64,000 nucleotides of DNA from the NCBI GenBank assembly GCA_902363135.1, contig CABIZF010000001.1, positions 496,001-560,000 of the forward strand. Direction: 5' to 3'. The notes under the pieces are model-generated. The model saw nothing but the letters and a program-made list of their open reading frames with translations. It was not told where the DNA came from and searched no databases. Below, one piece after another: positions 7,750-15,943 of this stretch; the stretch's first letter is position 1, and each line of letters starts with the position of its first letter. Source of the DNA: Lachnospiraceae bacterium (GTDB lineage Bacteria > Bacillota > Clostridia > Lachnospirales > Lachnospiraceae). The translations under genes were made by a program, and so were the position numbers.

Positions 7750-8422
7750 TTCTATGACCATTATGTTGCTGGAAGGCACGAGAGATACGTTATATATGAC
7801 ATTGCTGGCAACTTTTTTTGGATATGTATTCGGACTTCCGATGGGTATTGCGCTGATGGTGACAGCGAAGGACGGCATTCAGCCGAGTTCCAGGGGCGGA
7901 CAGCGTGTGTATGGAGTCATTTATAAGATTCTGGATGTAATCGTGAATATCACGCGAAGCATCCCGTTTTTGATTCTTCTGATTCTGGTTATTCCGCTGA
8001 CAAAGCTGATTGTCGGGAAGAGCTACGGATCGGCAGCAACGATTGTTCCGCTTACGATTGCGGCGGCTCCGTTTATTGCACGTATGGTAGAGTCTTCATT
8101 AAAAGAAGTAGACCGGGGTGTGATCGAGGCAGCACAGTCAATGGGTGCGAGCACGGGAAGAATCATCTGGAGTGTACTGCTTGTGGAGGCGCGTACATCC
8201 CTGCTCGTCGGCGTGACGATTGCAATCGGTACGATTCTCGGGTACTCGGCGATGGCGGGAGCAGTCGGCGGAGGCGGACTCGGTGACATCGCAATCCGGT
8301 ACGGTTACTATCGGTATCAGACCGACGTCATGCTGGTAACGATTGTGATTCTGGTATTGCTGGTACAGATTTTGCAGAGCATTGGTATGATGCTTTCGAA
8401 GAAGCTGGACAGGAGACGCTAA
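7739..8422 (+). CDS. metI: Methionine ABC transporter permease MetI
   Basis: A 227-residue inner-membrane permease with about five transmembrane helices. It carries the family coupling motif in EVDRGVIEAAQSMGAS, which docks onto the ATPase MetN, and the conserved segments RSIPFLILLI and GYSAMAGAVGGGGLGDIAIRYGY. The start codon overlaps the end of metN. The metQ binding protein is upstream but transcribed separately, a rearranged version of the usual metNIQ order. Confidence 0.96.
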   Translation: MWDSSMTIMLLEGTRDTLYMTLLATFFGYVFGLPMGIALMVTAKDGIQPSSRGGQRVYGVIYKILDVIVNITRSIPFLILLILVIPLTKLIVGKSYGSAATIVPLTIAAAPFIARMVESSLKEVDRGVIEAAQSMGASTGRIIWSVLLVEARTSLLVGVTIAIGTILGYSAMAGAVGGGGLGDIAIRYGYYRYQTDVMLVTIVILVLLVQILQSIGMMLSKKLDRRR

Positions 8423-8446
8423 GGAAAAGAAAGGAAGACGGAAAAG

Positions 8447-9523
8447 ATGAAGACCGAGAGAGTAGCACGGGTACTTGCAGAGATGAAGAAGATGGGACTT
8501 TCCCAGATGATTATTACGGATCCGACATCAATCAGCTATCTTGCAGTGCATTATGAGAATCCGATCGAACGTTTTTGGGCGTTGTATCTGAGAGAGGACG
8601 GGCAGCATAAGCTGGTGGCGAACCGCCTCTTTACATTAAATGATGTATCAGATGTAGATATCCTCTGGTACACGGATTCGGAGGACGGAACGGCAGTGCT
8701 GAACCCGTATATTGATCATTCGGCAGTGCTTGGCATTGATAAAGTCATGTCGGCGAAATTTTTGATCCGGCTGATGGAGCAGGGCGTGGCAGCGAAGTAC
8801 GTAAACGGTTCCGACTGTGTGGACAATATCCGTTCCAGAAAGGATGCGGAGGAGCAGGAAAAGATGCGCGAGGCATCACGGATCAATGATGCAGCGATGG
8901 CGAAGTTCAAAGAGCTGGTACATGAAGGGATGACGGAGCTGCAGATTGCAGATCAGATGGAAGCGATCTATAAATCACTTGGTGCGGAAGGATACTCCTT
9001 TGATCCGCTTGTCGGTTTCGGTGGAAATGCGGCAAATGGACATCATGAGCCGGATGCGACGGTTCTGAAGAAAGGAGACTGCGTACTCTTTGATGTGGGA
9101 TGTAAGAAGGATGGCTATTGCTCTGATATGACACGGACCTTTTTCTTCGGAGAGGTAAGTGAGGAGCATCGGAAGGTCTATGAGACTGTGCTGCGTGCGC
9201 AGGAGGCGGCAGAGCGTGCAATTCATCCGGGTGTGAAGCTCTCCGAGATCGACCGTGTAGCCCGGAGCATTATCGAGGAGGCCGGCTATGGTCCGTATTT
9301 CACACACCGGCTCGGCCATTTCATCGGCGCGGAAGTGCATGAGAAGGGTGATGTGTCTGAGGCGAGTGAGATCATTGCACAGCCCGGCATGACCTTTTCC
9401 ATTGAGCCTGGTATCTATTTGCCGGGCGATGTGGGTGTGCGGATCGAGGATCTGGTGCTTGTGACGGAGAATGGTGTGGAGATTCTGAACCATTATCCGA
9501 AGACGCTGCAGGTAATAGAATAG
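8447..9523 (+). CDS. M24 family Xaa-Pro peptidase
   Basis: A 358-residue cytoplasmic metallopeptidase of the pita-bread fold, similar to Xaa-Pro aminopeptidase and Xaa-Pro dipeptidase. These enzymes cleave peptides with proline in the second position. An N-terminal creatinase-like domain (about 1-125) is followed by the catalytic domain. The metal ligands are visible: two Asp in FDVGCKKDGYCSDMTRT, the His in RLGHFIGAEVHE, the Glu in SIEPGIY and the Glu in RIEDLVLV. It starts 24 bases after metI and may be co-transcribed. Whether it is an aminopeptidase (PepP) or a dipeptidase (PepQ) cannot be told from motifs alone. Confidence 0.93.
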   Translation: MKTERVARVLAEMKKMGLSQMIITDPTSISYLAVHYENPIERFWALYLREDGQHKLVANRLFTLNDVSDVDILWYTDSEDGTAVLNPYIDHSAVLGIDKVMSAKFLIRLMEQGVAAKYVNGSDCVDNIRSRKDAEEQEKMREASRINDAAMAKFKELVHEGMTELQIADQMEAIYKSLGAEGYSFDPLVGFGGNAANGHHEPDATVLKKGDCVLFDVGCKKDGYCSDMTRTFFFGEVSEEHRKVYETVLRAQEAAERAIHPGVKLSEIDRVARSIIEEAGYGPYFTHRLGHFIGAEVHEKGDVSEASEIIAQPGMTFSIEPGIYLPGDVGVRIEDLVLVTENGVEILNHYPKTLQVIE

Positions 9524-9555
9524 GCATTGCTTACTTATGAGTGCTTATCTGCGGT

Positions 9556-9649
9556 AAAGCGGACATTCGCAATCCATCCCTGCAGCTCTGCTGACAGGGT
9601 CCAGCTTCGCTACTTGCTCATGAACGCAGTCGCTTCGCGATCTGCGTTC
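9556..9649 (-). repeat. Structured mosaic repeat overlapping a response regulator 3' end
   Basis: Read on the minus strand, this copy starts with the hairpin GAACGCAG-a-TCGC-GAA-GCGA-CTGCGTTC (9649-9622). The core ATGAGCAAGTAGCGAAG follows, then the hairpin CCCTG-t-CAGC-aga-GCTG-CAGGG, and GGATTGCGAATGTCCGCTTT. It is nearly identical downstream of the first hairpin to the copy at 28381-28448 (plus strand). Compared with 6505, the first hairpin has a completely different stem sequence but the same position and GAA loop. The core contains ATG AGC AAG TAG, which supplies the last three codons and the stop of the response regulator gene. Confidence 0.88.
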
Positions 9650-10257
9650 AAATACCAGATCGCAAGCTGTGTGCGATCACGTAAGTTTAACTTATTTAGA
9701 ATGGTGCTCAGGTAATTGCGTACCGTTCCTTCGCCGAAGCAGAGCGCTTCGGCGATTTCTTTATTAGAGAGACCGTCTGCGACGAGCCGGATGATGTCGA
9801 CTTCTTTTTCTGAAAGGTCGAATTTCCGGAAATCGACGGTCTCTTTTTTCTGCAGCAGATCCGGCAGCCTTTGAACGATCTCATCACCGAAAACCGTCTG
9901 TCCGTCATAGACGGCCCGGATGGCAGGGGTGATGTGTGCATAGTCCTGTTTTAATAAATAGCCCTTTGTGCCGATGCGGAGCGCCTTTACGATGTATTCG
10001 TCATCGGAAAATGTTGTGAGCAGTAAAATACGGGCGGAAGGATGCTTTTGCAGGATCTGCTGTGCCGCATCCAACCCGCTCATATCCTTCATCCGGATGT
10101 CGAGCAGCAGCAGATCCGGTCGATGAATATCATAAAGCATAATTGCCTCCGCACCGGAGGTGCCGGTCGCAATGACGTGGAGCTCCGGATCAGCCTCTAA
10201 AATGATTTTCAGTGCAGTAGTGACAAGCAGATCATCGTCAATAAGAATCAGGTTCAT
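9610..10257 (-). CDS. NarL/LuxR-family response regulator
   Basis: A 215-residue two-component response regulator. The receiver domain has the acidic pocket IDDD, phospho-acceptor D53 (LLLDIRMKD), the T/S switch LLTTF and the conserved lysine K103. The C-terminal LuxR-type helix-turn-helix is LSEKEVDIIRLVADGLSNKEIAEALCFGEGTVRNYLSTILNKL. It lies 14 bases after the end of the histidine kinase frame, and the pair is divergent from an ABC exporter, its likely target. The last dozen residues (about NADREATAFMSK) are encoded by the mosaic repeat at 9556-9649, which also supplies the TAG stop. Confidence 0.93.
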   Translation of the reverse strand: MNLILIDDDLLVTTALKIILEADPELHVIATGTSGAEAIMLYDIHRPDLLLLDIRMKDMSGLDAAQQILQKHPSARILLLTTFSDDEYIVKALRIGTKGYLLKQDYAHITPAIRAVYDGQTVFGDEIVQRLPDLLQKKETVDFRKFDLSEKEVDIIRLVADGLSNKEIAEALCFGEGTVRNYLSTILNKLNLRDRTQLAIWYLNADREATAFMSK

Positions 10258-10271
10258 GGAAGCTCCTTTCT

Positions 10272-11442
10272 TTATTGCTTCGGGATGGTAATATGTATCC
10301 GATAACCGTGTTCATTCTGAATTTGCAGATAACCGTTCCATGCGGCAACGCGGGTATATATATTGGAAAGACCGATGCCGCCGGAAGAGGTGTGTGGGTG
10401 TATTTATATCGGCAATTGGCGGCACCTTACCGCCAATTCCATTATCTTCTATGATAAACTGGTAAAAGCCCGGATGTTCAATCGCAGTGATGGCAGCCTG
10501 GGTCGCATGACTGTGTCTGGCGATGTTGACGAGTGCTTCACGTGCAATAGATATCAGGCTGTAGCGGAGCTCGCGGGGGATGTCCGGCTGCATGGCATAT
10601 TGCAGCGAGACCGGACAGTAAGTGAAGTCGCGGATCAGCAGCTCCAGCGATTCCTTCAGGTCTGCGGAGCTGTCATGCAGATCGTGGACGCTTTGTCGGA
10701 TGCTGTTCATCGCCTGATCCAGTGTGTCATTTAAAAGAGAAAGCGACACAGCGAGGTCAGGCTCCGGGTGTGTCGTGCGCAGAGCACCGACCATGAGAAT
10801 CGCGCGTGTCAGCATATGTCCGACGTTATCATGGATCTCCCGGGCGATCCGGTTGCGCTCGCGCAAGGTAGCAGTATAAATTTCTGTATTCTGCTTTTCC
10901 AGTAAAGAGCGGTTGCGTTCTTCTAAAAGCAGCTGCAGTTCCGTATCATCGTCACGGGTCCGACGGTATTTTTGAAGCAGTACGGTCTCCCGATTGCTGC
11001 GCAGGCAGAGCAATGCGGCCAGAGCGCAGCCGAACAGCAGGAAAACGATCTGTGGCAAGGTCAGAAAAATGAGGAGCCGCACCAGCAGCATGCCAAGGCA
11101 TCCGAATGTAATATACAACAGAATGACCGGTGAAGAGGGGACAGAAGAAACGGCCGATATTGGGTATTCCGGCTGAAATAACGGGTAGCGCCAGAAAAAG
11201 ATACGGAAAAGGTCATAGATTGGAAGCATGAGAAAACGGGCAGAATCCGGAAATACCAGCATGGAGATGAGATAGAGCATGCAAAAGCCAACCTGCCTCT
11301 TCTGCTCAGTCACACAGCAGCTAAAAGAGCCATAGCAGATGGCTATAAAAAAGCAAAGGACAAAGGAGGCATTGACGGGCAGGGTAAAGAGCGGGAACAG
11401 ACCGTACAGCAAAAGAAATGTTTTGTCTATAATGATACTCAT
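10272..11442 (-). pseudogene. Sensor histidine kinase (HisKA_3 type), frameshifted in the ATP-binding domain
   Basis: The N-terminal half has about five or six membrane helices. A coiled linker leads to the phosphorylation motif RERNRIAREIHDNVGH (H204), an N-box in REALVNIARHSHA, and a first glycine box DNGIGG. After that the frame turns to nonsense and stops at 10312. The true C-terminus (SSGGIGLSNIYTRVAAW ... HITIPKQ) is readable one frame over and ends at 10272. Removing one base from the G run at 10396-10398 (minus-strand CCC) restores a 389-residue protein. This may be a real mutation, a slippage-prone site or a sequencing error. The start at 11442 has GGGAGG 5 bases upstream; the frame is open further upstream but lacks a ribosome site. 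Confidence 0.85.
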
Positions 11443-11485
11443 AATATCCTCCCGAAAGCCTGCCTGATAAGTGAATGTTTCCTTT

Positions 11486-11514
11486 ATCGTAGCATATCTG
11501 TGACCGGAAAGCAA
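11486..11514 (-). promoter_or_regulatory. Promoter of the kinase-regulator pair
   Basis: On the minus strand, TTGCTT (11514-11509), a 17-bp spacer and TACGAT (11491-11486). The -35 box overlaps the inverted repeat at 11511-11532, which suggests autoregulation. Confidence 0.6.
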
Positions 11515-11532
11515 TGTGACATTTGTCATTGC
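11511..11532. promoter_or_regulatory. Inverted repeat, candidate response-regulator operator
   Basis: GCAATGTGACA (11511-11521) and TGTCATTGC (11524-11532) form an inverted repeat with one extra base in the left arm. It sits between the divergent kinase and exporter promoters, about 65 bases upstream of the likely exporter transcription start, a usual place for a NarL-type activator. A second inverted repeat, ACACTT (11548-11553) with AAGTGT (11557-11562), overlaps the exporter's weak -35 region. Confidence 0.5.
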
Positions 11533-11551
11533 AGGTGCTGACATCTGACAC

Positions 11552-11580
11552 TTAAAAAGTGTATACAGCAGGCGTATAAT
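11552..11580 (+). promoter_or_regulatory. Promoter of the ABC exporter operon
   Basis: A perfect -10 box TATAAT at 11575-11580 is preceded at 17 bp by only a poor -35 box (TTAAAA, 11552-11557). This fits a promoter that needs an activator. Confidence 0.6.
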
Positions 11581-11689
11581 AATAACAGGAGCTATCGTGG
11601 AAGGTGGCAGTTGGCAGGGAATAACAAAAACAGTGAGGCCGCATACAGAGAACTCATGGATCAAAGGAAAAGAAACAGGGAGGAAGCGT

Positions 11690-12637
11690 ATGGTAAGGAC
11701 TATAGTGAAAATAGAAAATCTTGTGAAGCGTTATGGCAGTCTGGTAGCGCTGGATCATCTGAATCTGGAAGTAAAGGAAGGGGAAATTCTCGGACTGCTC
11801 GGTCCAAACGGATCCGGGAAGACGACAGCGCTCAACTGCCTTCTGGCACTTTTAAAATATGATAAGGGAACGATCACGGTATTTAACAAAGAGATGCATC
11901 CGACCAGCTATGCGTTGAAGCGTGAGATCGGCGTGGTGCCACAGAATATCGCTGTATTTGAAAAAATGACCGTGCAGGAGAATATAGATTATTTTTGCGG
12001 GCTGTATGTAACGGATAAACAGAGACGAAGGGCGCTGACAGAAGAGGCACTTACGTTTGCAGGGCTTACGGAATATCGGAAGATGCTTCCGAAAAAGCTG
12101 TCGGGCGGATTGCTGCGTCGGCTGAATATTGCCTGCGGAATCGTACATCAGCCAAAGCTGATTTTGATGGATGAACCGACTGTGGCCGTCGATCCTCAGA
12201 GCCGGAACCGGATTCTGGAGGGGATTTTGGAGCTGAACCGGAAGGGCTCCACGATCATTTACACATCGCATTATATGGAAGAGGTCGAGCAGATCTGTAC
12301 GCGCATTGTCATTATGGATCATGGAAGGAGCATCGCTTCCGGGACAACGGAGGAGCTAAAGAGGATGATCCGGACAGCAGAGACCATTCGTATAGAAGGA
12401 ATTGCTTTGCAGGAGAGCCAGCTGCAGCATATCCGTGAGCTGCCGCATGTATTTGAGGCTGAGTATGACCAGAGTCAGTGCCTGCTGACGGTAAAATGTA
12501 CGAGTGCAGAGCACAATCTGGTACGGCTGCTGAATTATCTGCAGGAGCAGCAGGTGGCATTCCATCAGGTCTATTCGCAGCTTCCGACATTAAATGATGT
12601 TTTTCTGGAGATTACAGGAAAAGAGCTGCGGGATTAA
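11690..12637 (+). CDS. ABC exporter ATP-binding protein
   Basis: A 315-residue ATPase of the ABC-2 (drug/NatA-like) exporter group. Motifs are Walker A GPNGSGKTT, Q-loop VVPQNIA, a shortened signature LSGGLLRRLNIA, Walker B LILMDEPT and switch His in YTSHYMEEV. The C-terminal 80 residues form the extra domain common in NatA/YhaQ-like proteins. The start at 11690 follows GGAGG with 6-base spacing; the upstream open frame has no such site. It forms an operon with two permease genes and is divergent from the kinase-regulator pair. The substrate is unknown; antimicrobial peptides, drugs or sodium are typical for this layout. Confidence 0.92.
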   Translation: MVRTIVKIENLVKRYGSLVALDHLNLEVKEGEILGLLGPNGSGKTTALNCLLALLKYDKGTITVFNKEMHPTSYALKREIGVVPQNIAVFEKMTVQENIDYFCGLYVTDKQRRRALTEEALTFAGLTEYRKMLPKKLSGGLLRRLNIACGIVHQPKLILMDEPTVAVDPQSRNRILEGILELNRKGSTIIYTSHYMEEVEQICTRIVIMDHGRSIASGTTEELKRMIRTAETIRIEGIALQESQLQHIRELPHVFEAEYDQSQCLLTVKCTSAEHNLVRLLNYLQEQQVAFHQVYSQLPTLNDVFLEITGKELRD

Positions 12638-12646
12638 GGAGGAAGT

Positions 12647-13762
12647 ATGGGCTGGCTTTATCGATTTCATTTAAAAAGAGCACTGAGAGACCGTGGAGAT
12701 ATGTTCTGGTCGCTGATTTTTCCGCTCGTTCTGGCAACTTTGTTTTATGCTTCCTTCGGCTCTGGCAAAGATCTGGAGCAGATGAGCACGATCCCGATCG
12801 GGGTAGTGAAAATGGCAGATGCGGATACGAGTTTTGATACGTTTTTGGATTCTTTAAATGGCGGACTTCTGACGCTGACGGAAATGAAAGAAGAGGAAGC
12901 GGAAGCGGCATTGCGCGACAGAACGATCCGGGGGTATTTTATTTCCACGGCAGAGCCATCCCTGACGGTGGCAGGTACAGATCTGGAGGAAAGCATTTTA
13001 GGCGCACTGCTCGATGGATATCTGCAGAATGCAGAGCTGCTTCGACGGGTTGCTGAAAAAAATCCTCTGCTGCTTCCGGCTGCGATTGCAGAAGTATCGA
13101 AGAGTGGAAGCTGGGTGCAGTCTGCGACTGTAACGGGCAATGAGACGAACAACAATTTGAGTTATTTCTTTGCACTGATCGGAATGGCATGTCTTTTTGG
13201 AGCATTTTTGGGAATGAACGCGGCGCAAAGCCTTCGGGCAGATCAGACAGCGCTTGCGTTGCGGCAGAGTACAGCGCCAACAGGGCGGAGCCGGATCGTG
13301 TTTGCAGAGATGCTCGCAGTATTCACAATTCAGTTTGGTAATGTTTGCGTATTGCTTTGTTATCTTCATTTTATATTATACATTTCATTTGGAGAGCGGT
13401 GGTGGTTGTTGCTGCCGATCTGTCTGCTCGGGAGCATCACAGGAGTGGCCTGGGGGATATTTCTCGGAAGCCTGCGACTGGCAGTTGGTCTGCGGGAAGG
13501 GCTTCTGGTGGGAAGTTCTCTGCTGATGAGCTTTCTGGCCGGACTGATGTTTGGCAATATGAAGGATATAATCGCACACTATGCACCAATTCTGAATAAA
13601 GTCAATCCGGCGGCGCTCATTTCCGATGCATTTTACAGCATATCGGTCTATGAGAATCCGGCGCGGTATTTGGAAAATCTGCTGCTGCTCGCACTGATTA
13701 CGGCAGCGCTGACGGGAGTGAGCTTCATACAGCTTGGGAGGGATCGCTATGACAGTCTTTAA
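12647..13762 (+). CDS. ABC-2 type exporter permease (first subunit)
   Basis: A 371-residue membrane protein with the ABC-2 architecture. One transmembrane helix near residues 20-40 is followed by a large extracytoplasmic domain (about 45-170), then five helices from about 175 to the C-terminus. The ribosome site GGAGG is ideally placed 4-5 bases before the ATG. Its 3' end overlaps the next permease gene by 14 bases. The two permeases probably form a heterodimer with the ATPase encoded upstream. Confidence 0.88.
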   Translation: MGWLYRFHLKRALRDRGDMFWSLIFPLVLATLFYASFGSGKDLEQMSTIPIGVVKMADADTSFDTFLDSLNGGLLTLTEMKEEEAEAALRDRTIRGYFISTAEPSLTVAGTDLEESILGALLDGYLQNAELLRRVAEKNPLLLPAAIAEVSKSGSWVQSATVTGNETNNNLSYFFALIGMACLFGAFLGMNAAQSLRADQTALALRQSTAPTGRSRIVFAEMLAVFTIQFGNVCVLLCYLHFILYISFGERWWLLLPICLLGSITGVAWGIFLGSLRLAVGLREGLLVGSSLLMSFLAGLMFGNMKDIIAHYAPILNKVNPAALISDAFYSISVYENPARYLENLLLLALITAALTGVSFIQLGRDRYDSL

Positions 13763-14915
13763 AGGATATCTGCGTATTGTACGCGCAAATCTCGGACAGC
13801 TTCTGATGTATGTTGGCATTTTTCTGGCGATCTGTGTCGCTATTTCGCGATCAAATCCGGGCGGAACGACGGAGAGTTTTACGCAGAAAAAGCTGAACGC
13901 AGCAGTAATTGACCGGGATGGTGGAAGTCTTGGCACTCTGCTTGAGCATTACATCGGGCAGGAGCACAACCAGATTCCGATTGTGGACGATCCGCAGGTA
14001 CTGCAGGAGGAGCTGTATTATCGGAATGTGGAGTACATACTGGTTATTCCAAAAGGTGCGCAGGAACGGATGCTCGCCGGGGAGACGGATGGCGTTGTAC
14101 AGTGTGTGACAGCGCCGGGATCGACTGCCGGCTATTATGTGGATGCACAGATCGGGCAGCTGCTAAGTCATGTACATATTTTACTGGCAGGCGGCTTTTC
14201 GATGGAGGAAGCCTGCGAACAGGCAGATATCTTAAGTCAGGAAAAAGGAAGAATAAATCTGGCAGAGGCAAGCGAAAGCGGCAGTGCCCGTACCGGATAC
14301 AATTTCTTTTATGCATATCTGCCTTATGCATTGTTTGGCTCCATCATCATGACACTTGGCATCGTGATTATGGAATTTAAGAAAAAAGAAATCCGCCGCA
14401 GGATGCAGAGTGCTCCGATCCCATTTGTCCGGCAGAACCTGGCGGGCGCTGCGGCATTGCTGGTGGTCTGCACCGGAATATGGGTATTTTATCTGCTGCT
14501 GCAGGCTGTGATCTATCAGGGTGGAATTTTCAGGAGCGGACATGCAGCGATTTACATGCTCAACAGCTTTTCCTGTATGCTGGTTGCTCTGGCACTTGGA
14601 TATTTTACCGGGATGATCTCTGAAAATGCAGTGGCGCTGAATGGCATCAATAATGTATTGTCACTTGGCTTGTGTTTCCTGGGTGGTGTATTTGTTCCGC
14701 TGGAGATGCTCGGAAATGGAATTGTGAGCATTGCTCAATTCCTGCCGACGTACTGGTATTCCAGAATTAACGGGATTTTAAGAGACTATGGAGAATTGAG
14801 CAGCGAGCTGTGGCACACCATATGGGCGGGACTCCTCATTCAGCTGGCATTTGCACTGGCATGCTTTGGAGTGACAATGATGCTGCGCAGGGGACAGCTG
14901 CAGGAGCGAGGATAA
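13749..14915 (+). CDS. ABC-2 type exporter permease (second subunit)
   Basis: A 388-residue membrane protein with the same layout as its neighbour: one N-terminal helix (about 12-32), a soluble outer domain to about residue 180, then five or six helices. The start ATG at 13749 has GGGAGGG 6 bases upstream and overlaps the previous gene, so translation is likely coupled. No intrinsic terminator is visible after it. A promoter for the next gene lies at 14946-14974. Confidence 0.87.
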   Translation: MTVFKGYLRIVRANLGQLLMYVGIFLAICVAISRSNPGGTTESFTQKKLNAAVIDRDGGSLGTLLEHYIGQEHNQIPIVDDPQVLQEELYYRNVEYILVIPKGAQERMLAGETDGVVQCVTAPGSTAGYYVDAQIGQLLSHVHILLAGGFSMEEACEQADILSQEKGRINLAEASESGSARTGYNFFYAYLPYALFGSIIMTLGIVIMEFKKKEIRRRMQSAPIPFVRQNLAGAAALLVVCTGIWVFYLLLQAVIYQGGIFRSGHAAIYMLNSFSCMLVALALGYFTGMISENAVALNGINNVLSLGLCFLGGVFVPLEMLGNGIVSIAQFLPTYWYSRINGILRDYGELSSELWHTIWAGLLIQLAFALACFGVTMMLRRGQLQERG

Positions 14916-14945
14916 GGCGGATGACAATGTTCTAAGCATGCTCAC

Positions 14946-14974
14946 TTGACAGTTCTTAGGATATGTGTTATGTT
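14946..14974 (+). promoter_or_regulatory. Promoter of the YoaK-like gene
   Basis: TTGACA at 14946-14951, 17-bp spacer, TATGTT at 14969-14974. Confidence 0.75.
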
Positions 14975-15044
14975 CTTACCGGATTTTATCGGATGCTTAT
15001 AGAAATATGGCATCTGAAAGCAAAAATCAGGTAGGAGTGATAGT

Positions 15045-15749
15045 ATGGCAGATAAAAAGATAAGCGGCACGCATCGGCCCCATCGTCTGACCTCACAGGA
15101 ACATTATTCTGATGCATTTCTGACAAGCGCGTTCCTGGCGCTTTCAGGAGGACTGCAAGATGCTTATACTTATAATACGAGGGATGGAGTTTTTTCCAAT
15201 GCCCAGACAGGCAATGTCGTGCTCATGAGCCAGCATCTCATGCGAGGGGAATGGGGGGCATGTATGCGGTATTTCGTGCCGGTCATTGCGTTTGCGCTTG
15301 GCGTCTTTTTAGCAGAGCGAATCTGCCACCGCTATAAATATGCACAGAAAATACACTGGAGACAGCTCATTCTGTCGATAGAGATCGTGATTTTGTTTGC
15401 AGTGGGTTTCATTCCGCAGCAGTTTAATATGGCAGCGACGGTGCTTGTTTCATTAACCTGTGCGATGCAGGTACAGACATTTCGAAAAGTCGGCGGCTTC
15501 TCCTATGCGAGCACGATGTGCATCGGCAACCTGAGAAGCGGCACAGACGCACTTTCCGTCTACGCCCGCGAGCACAAACCGGAGCAGCTGCGGCAGGCAC
15601 TGTATTACTTTGGCGTCATTTTCATGTTTGCGATCGGTGCCGGGATCGGCGGCAATCTTTCCGCTTGGTATGGCATCCGGGTGATCTGGGTATCGTGTAT
15701 TTTGTTGGCGGTGGGCTATTTGCTGATGGAAATAGATAAATGGAAGTAA
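15045..15749 (+). CDS. YoaK family (DUF1275) membrane protein
   Basis: A 234-residue protein with six predicted membrane helices. The N-terminal helix contains the family signature ALSGGLQDAYTY and is followed by SNAQTGNVV, both typical of DUF1275/YoaK proteins. Their function is unknown; transport of a small molecule is often assumed. It is a single-gene unit with its own promoter and a strong terminator. Confidence 0.9.
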   Translation: MADKKISGTHRPHRLTSQEHYSDAFLTSAFLALSGGLQDAYTYNTRDGVFSNAQTGNVVLMSQHLMRGEWGACMRYFVPVIAFALGVFLAERICHRYKYAQKIHWRQLILSIEIVILFAVGFIPQQFNMAATVLVSLTCAMQVQTFRKVGGFSYASTMCIGNLRSGTDALSVYAREHKPEQLRQALYYFGVIFMFAIGAGIGGNLSAWYGIRVIWVSCILLAVGYLLMEIDKWK

Positions 15750-15777
15750 GATAATAAACTGTAAATTGCTTTTGAAA

Positions 15778-15805
15778 TCGGTGGAGACATTCTCCGCCGA
15801 TTTTT
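15778..15805 (+). terminator. Intrinsic terminator of the YoaK-like gene
   Basis: TCGGTGGAG (15778-15786) pairs with CTCCGCCGA (15792-15800), one G-U pair, then TTTTT. Confidence 0.9.
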
Positions 15806-15943
15806 GTATGCATATTTTTATATTTTGGTATTTTCATTTGCAAAGGTTTCGTATAAAATTGTAGAAAAATACAAAAGAATAGCAGAAAGTATGAGAAAAT
15901 CGAGAAATAGTTAAAATGCATGTATGGGGGATAAGACAAAGAG

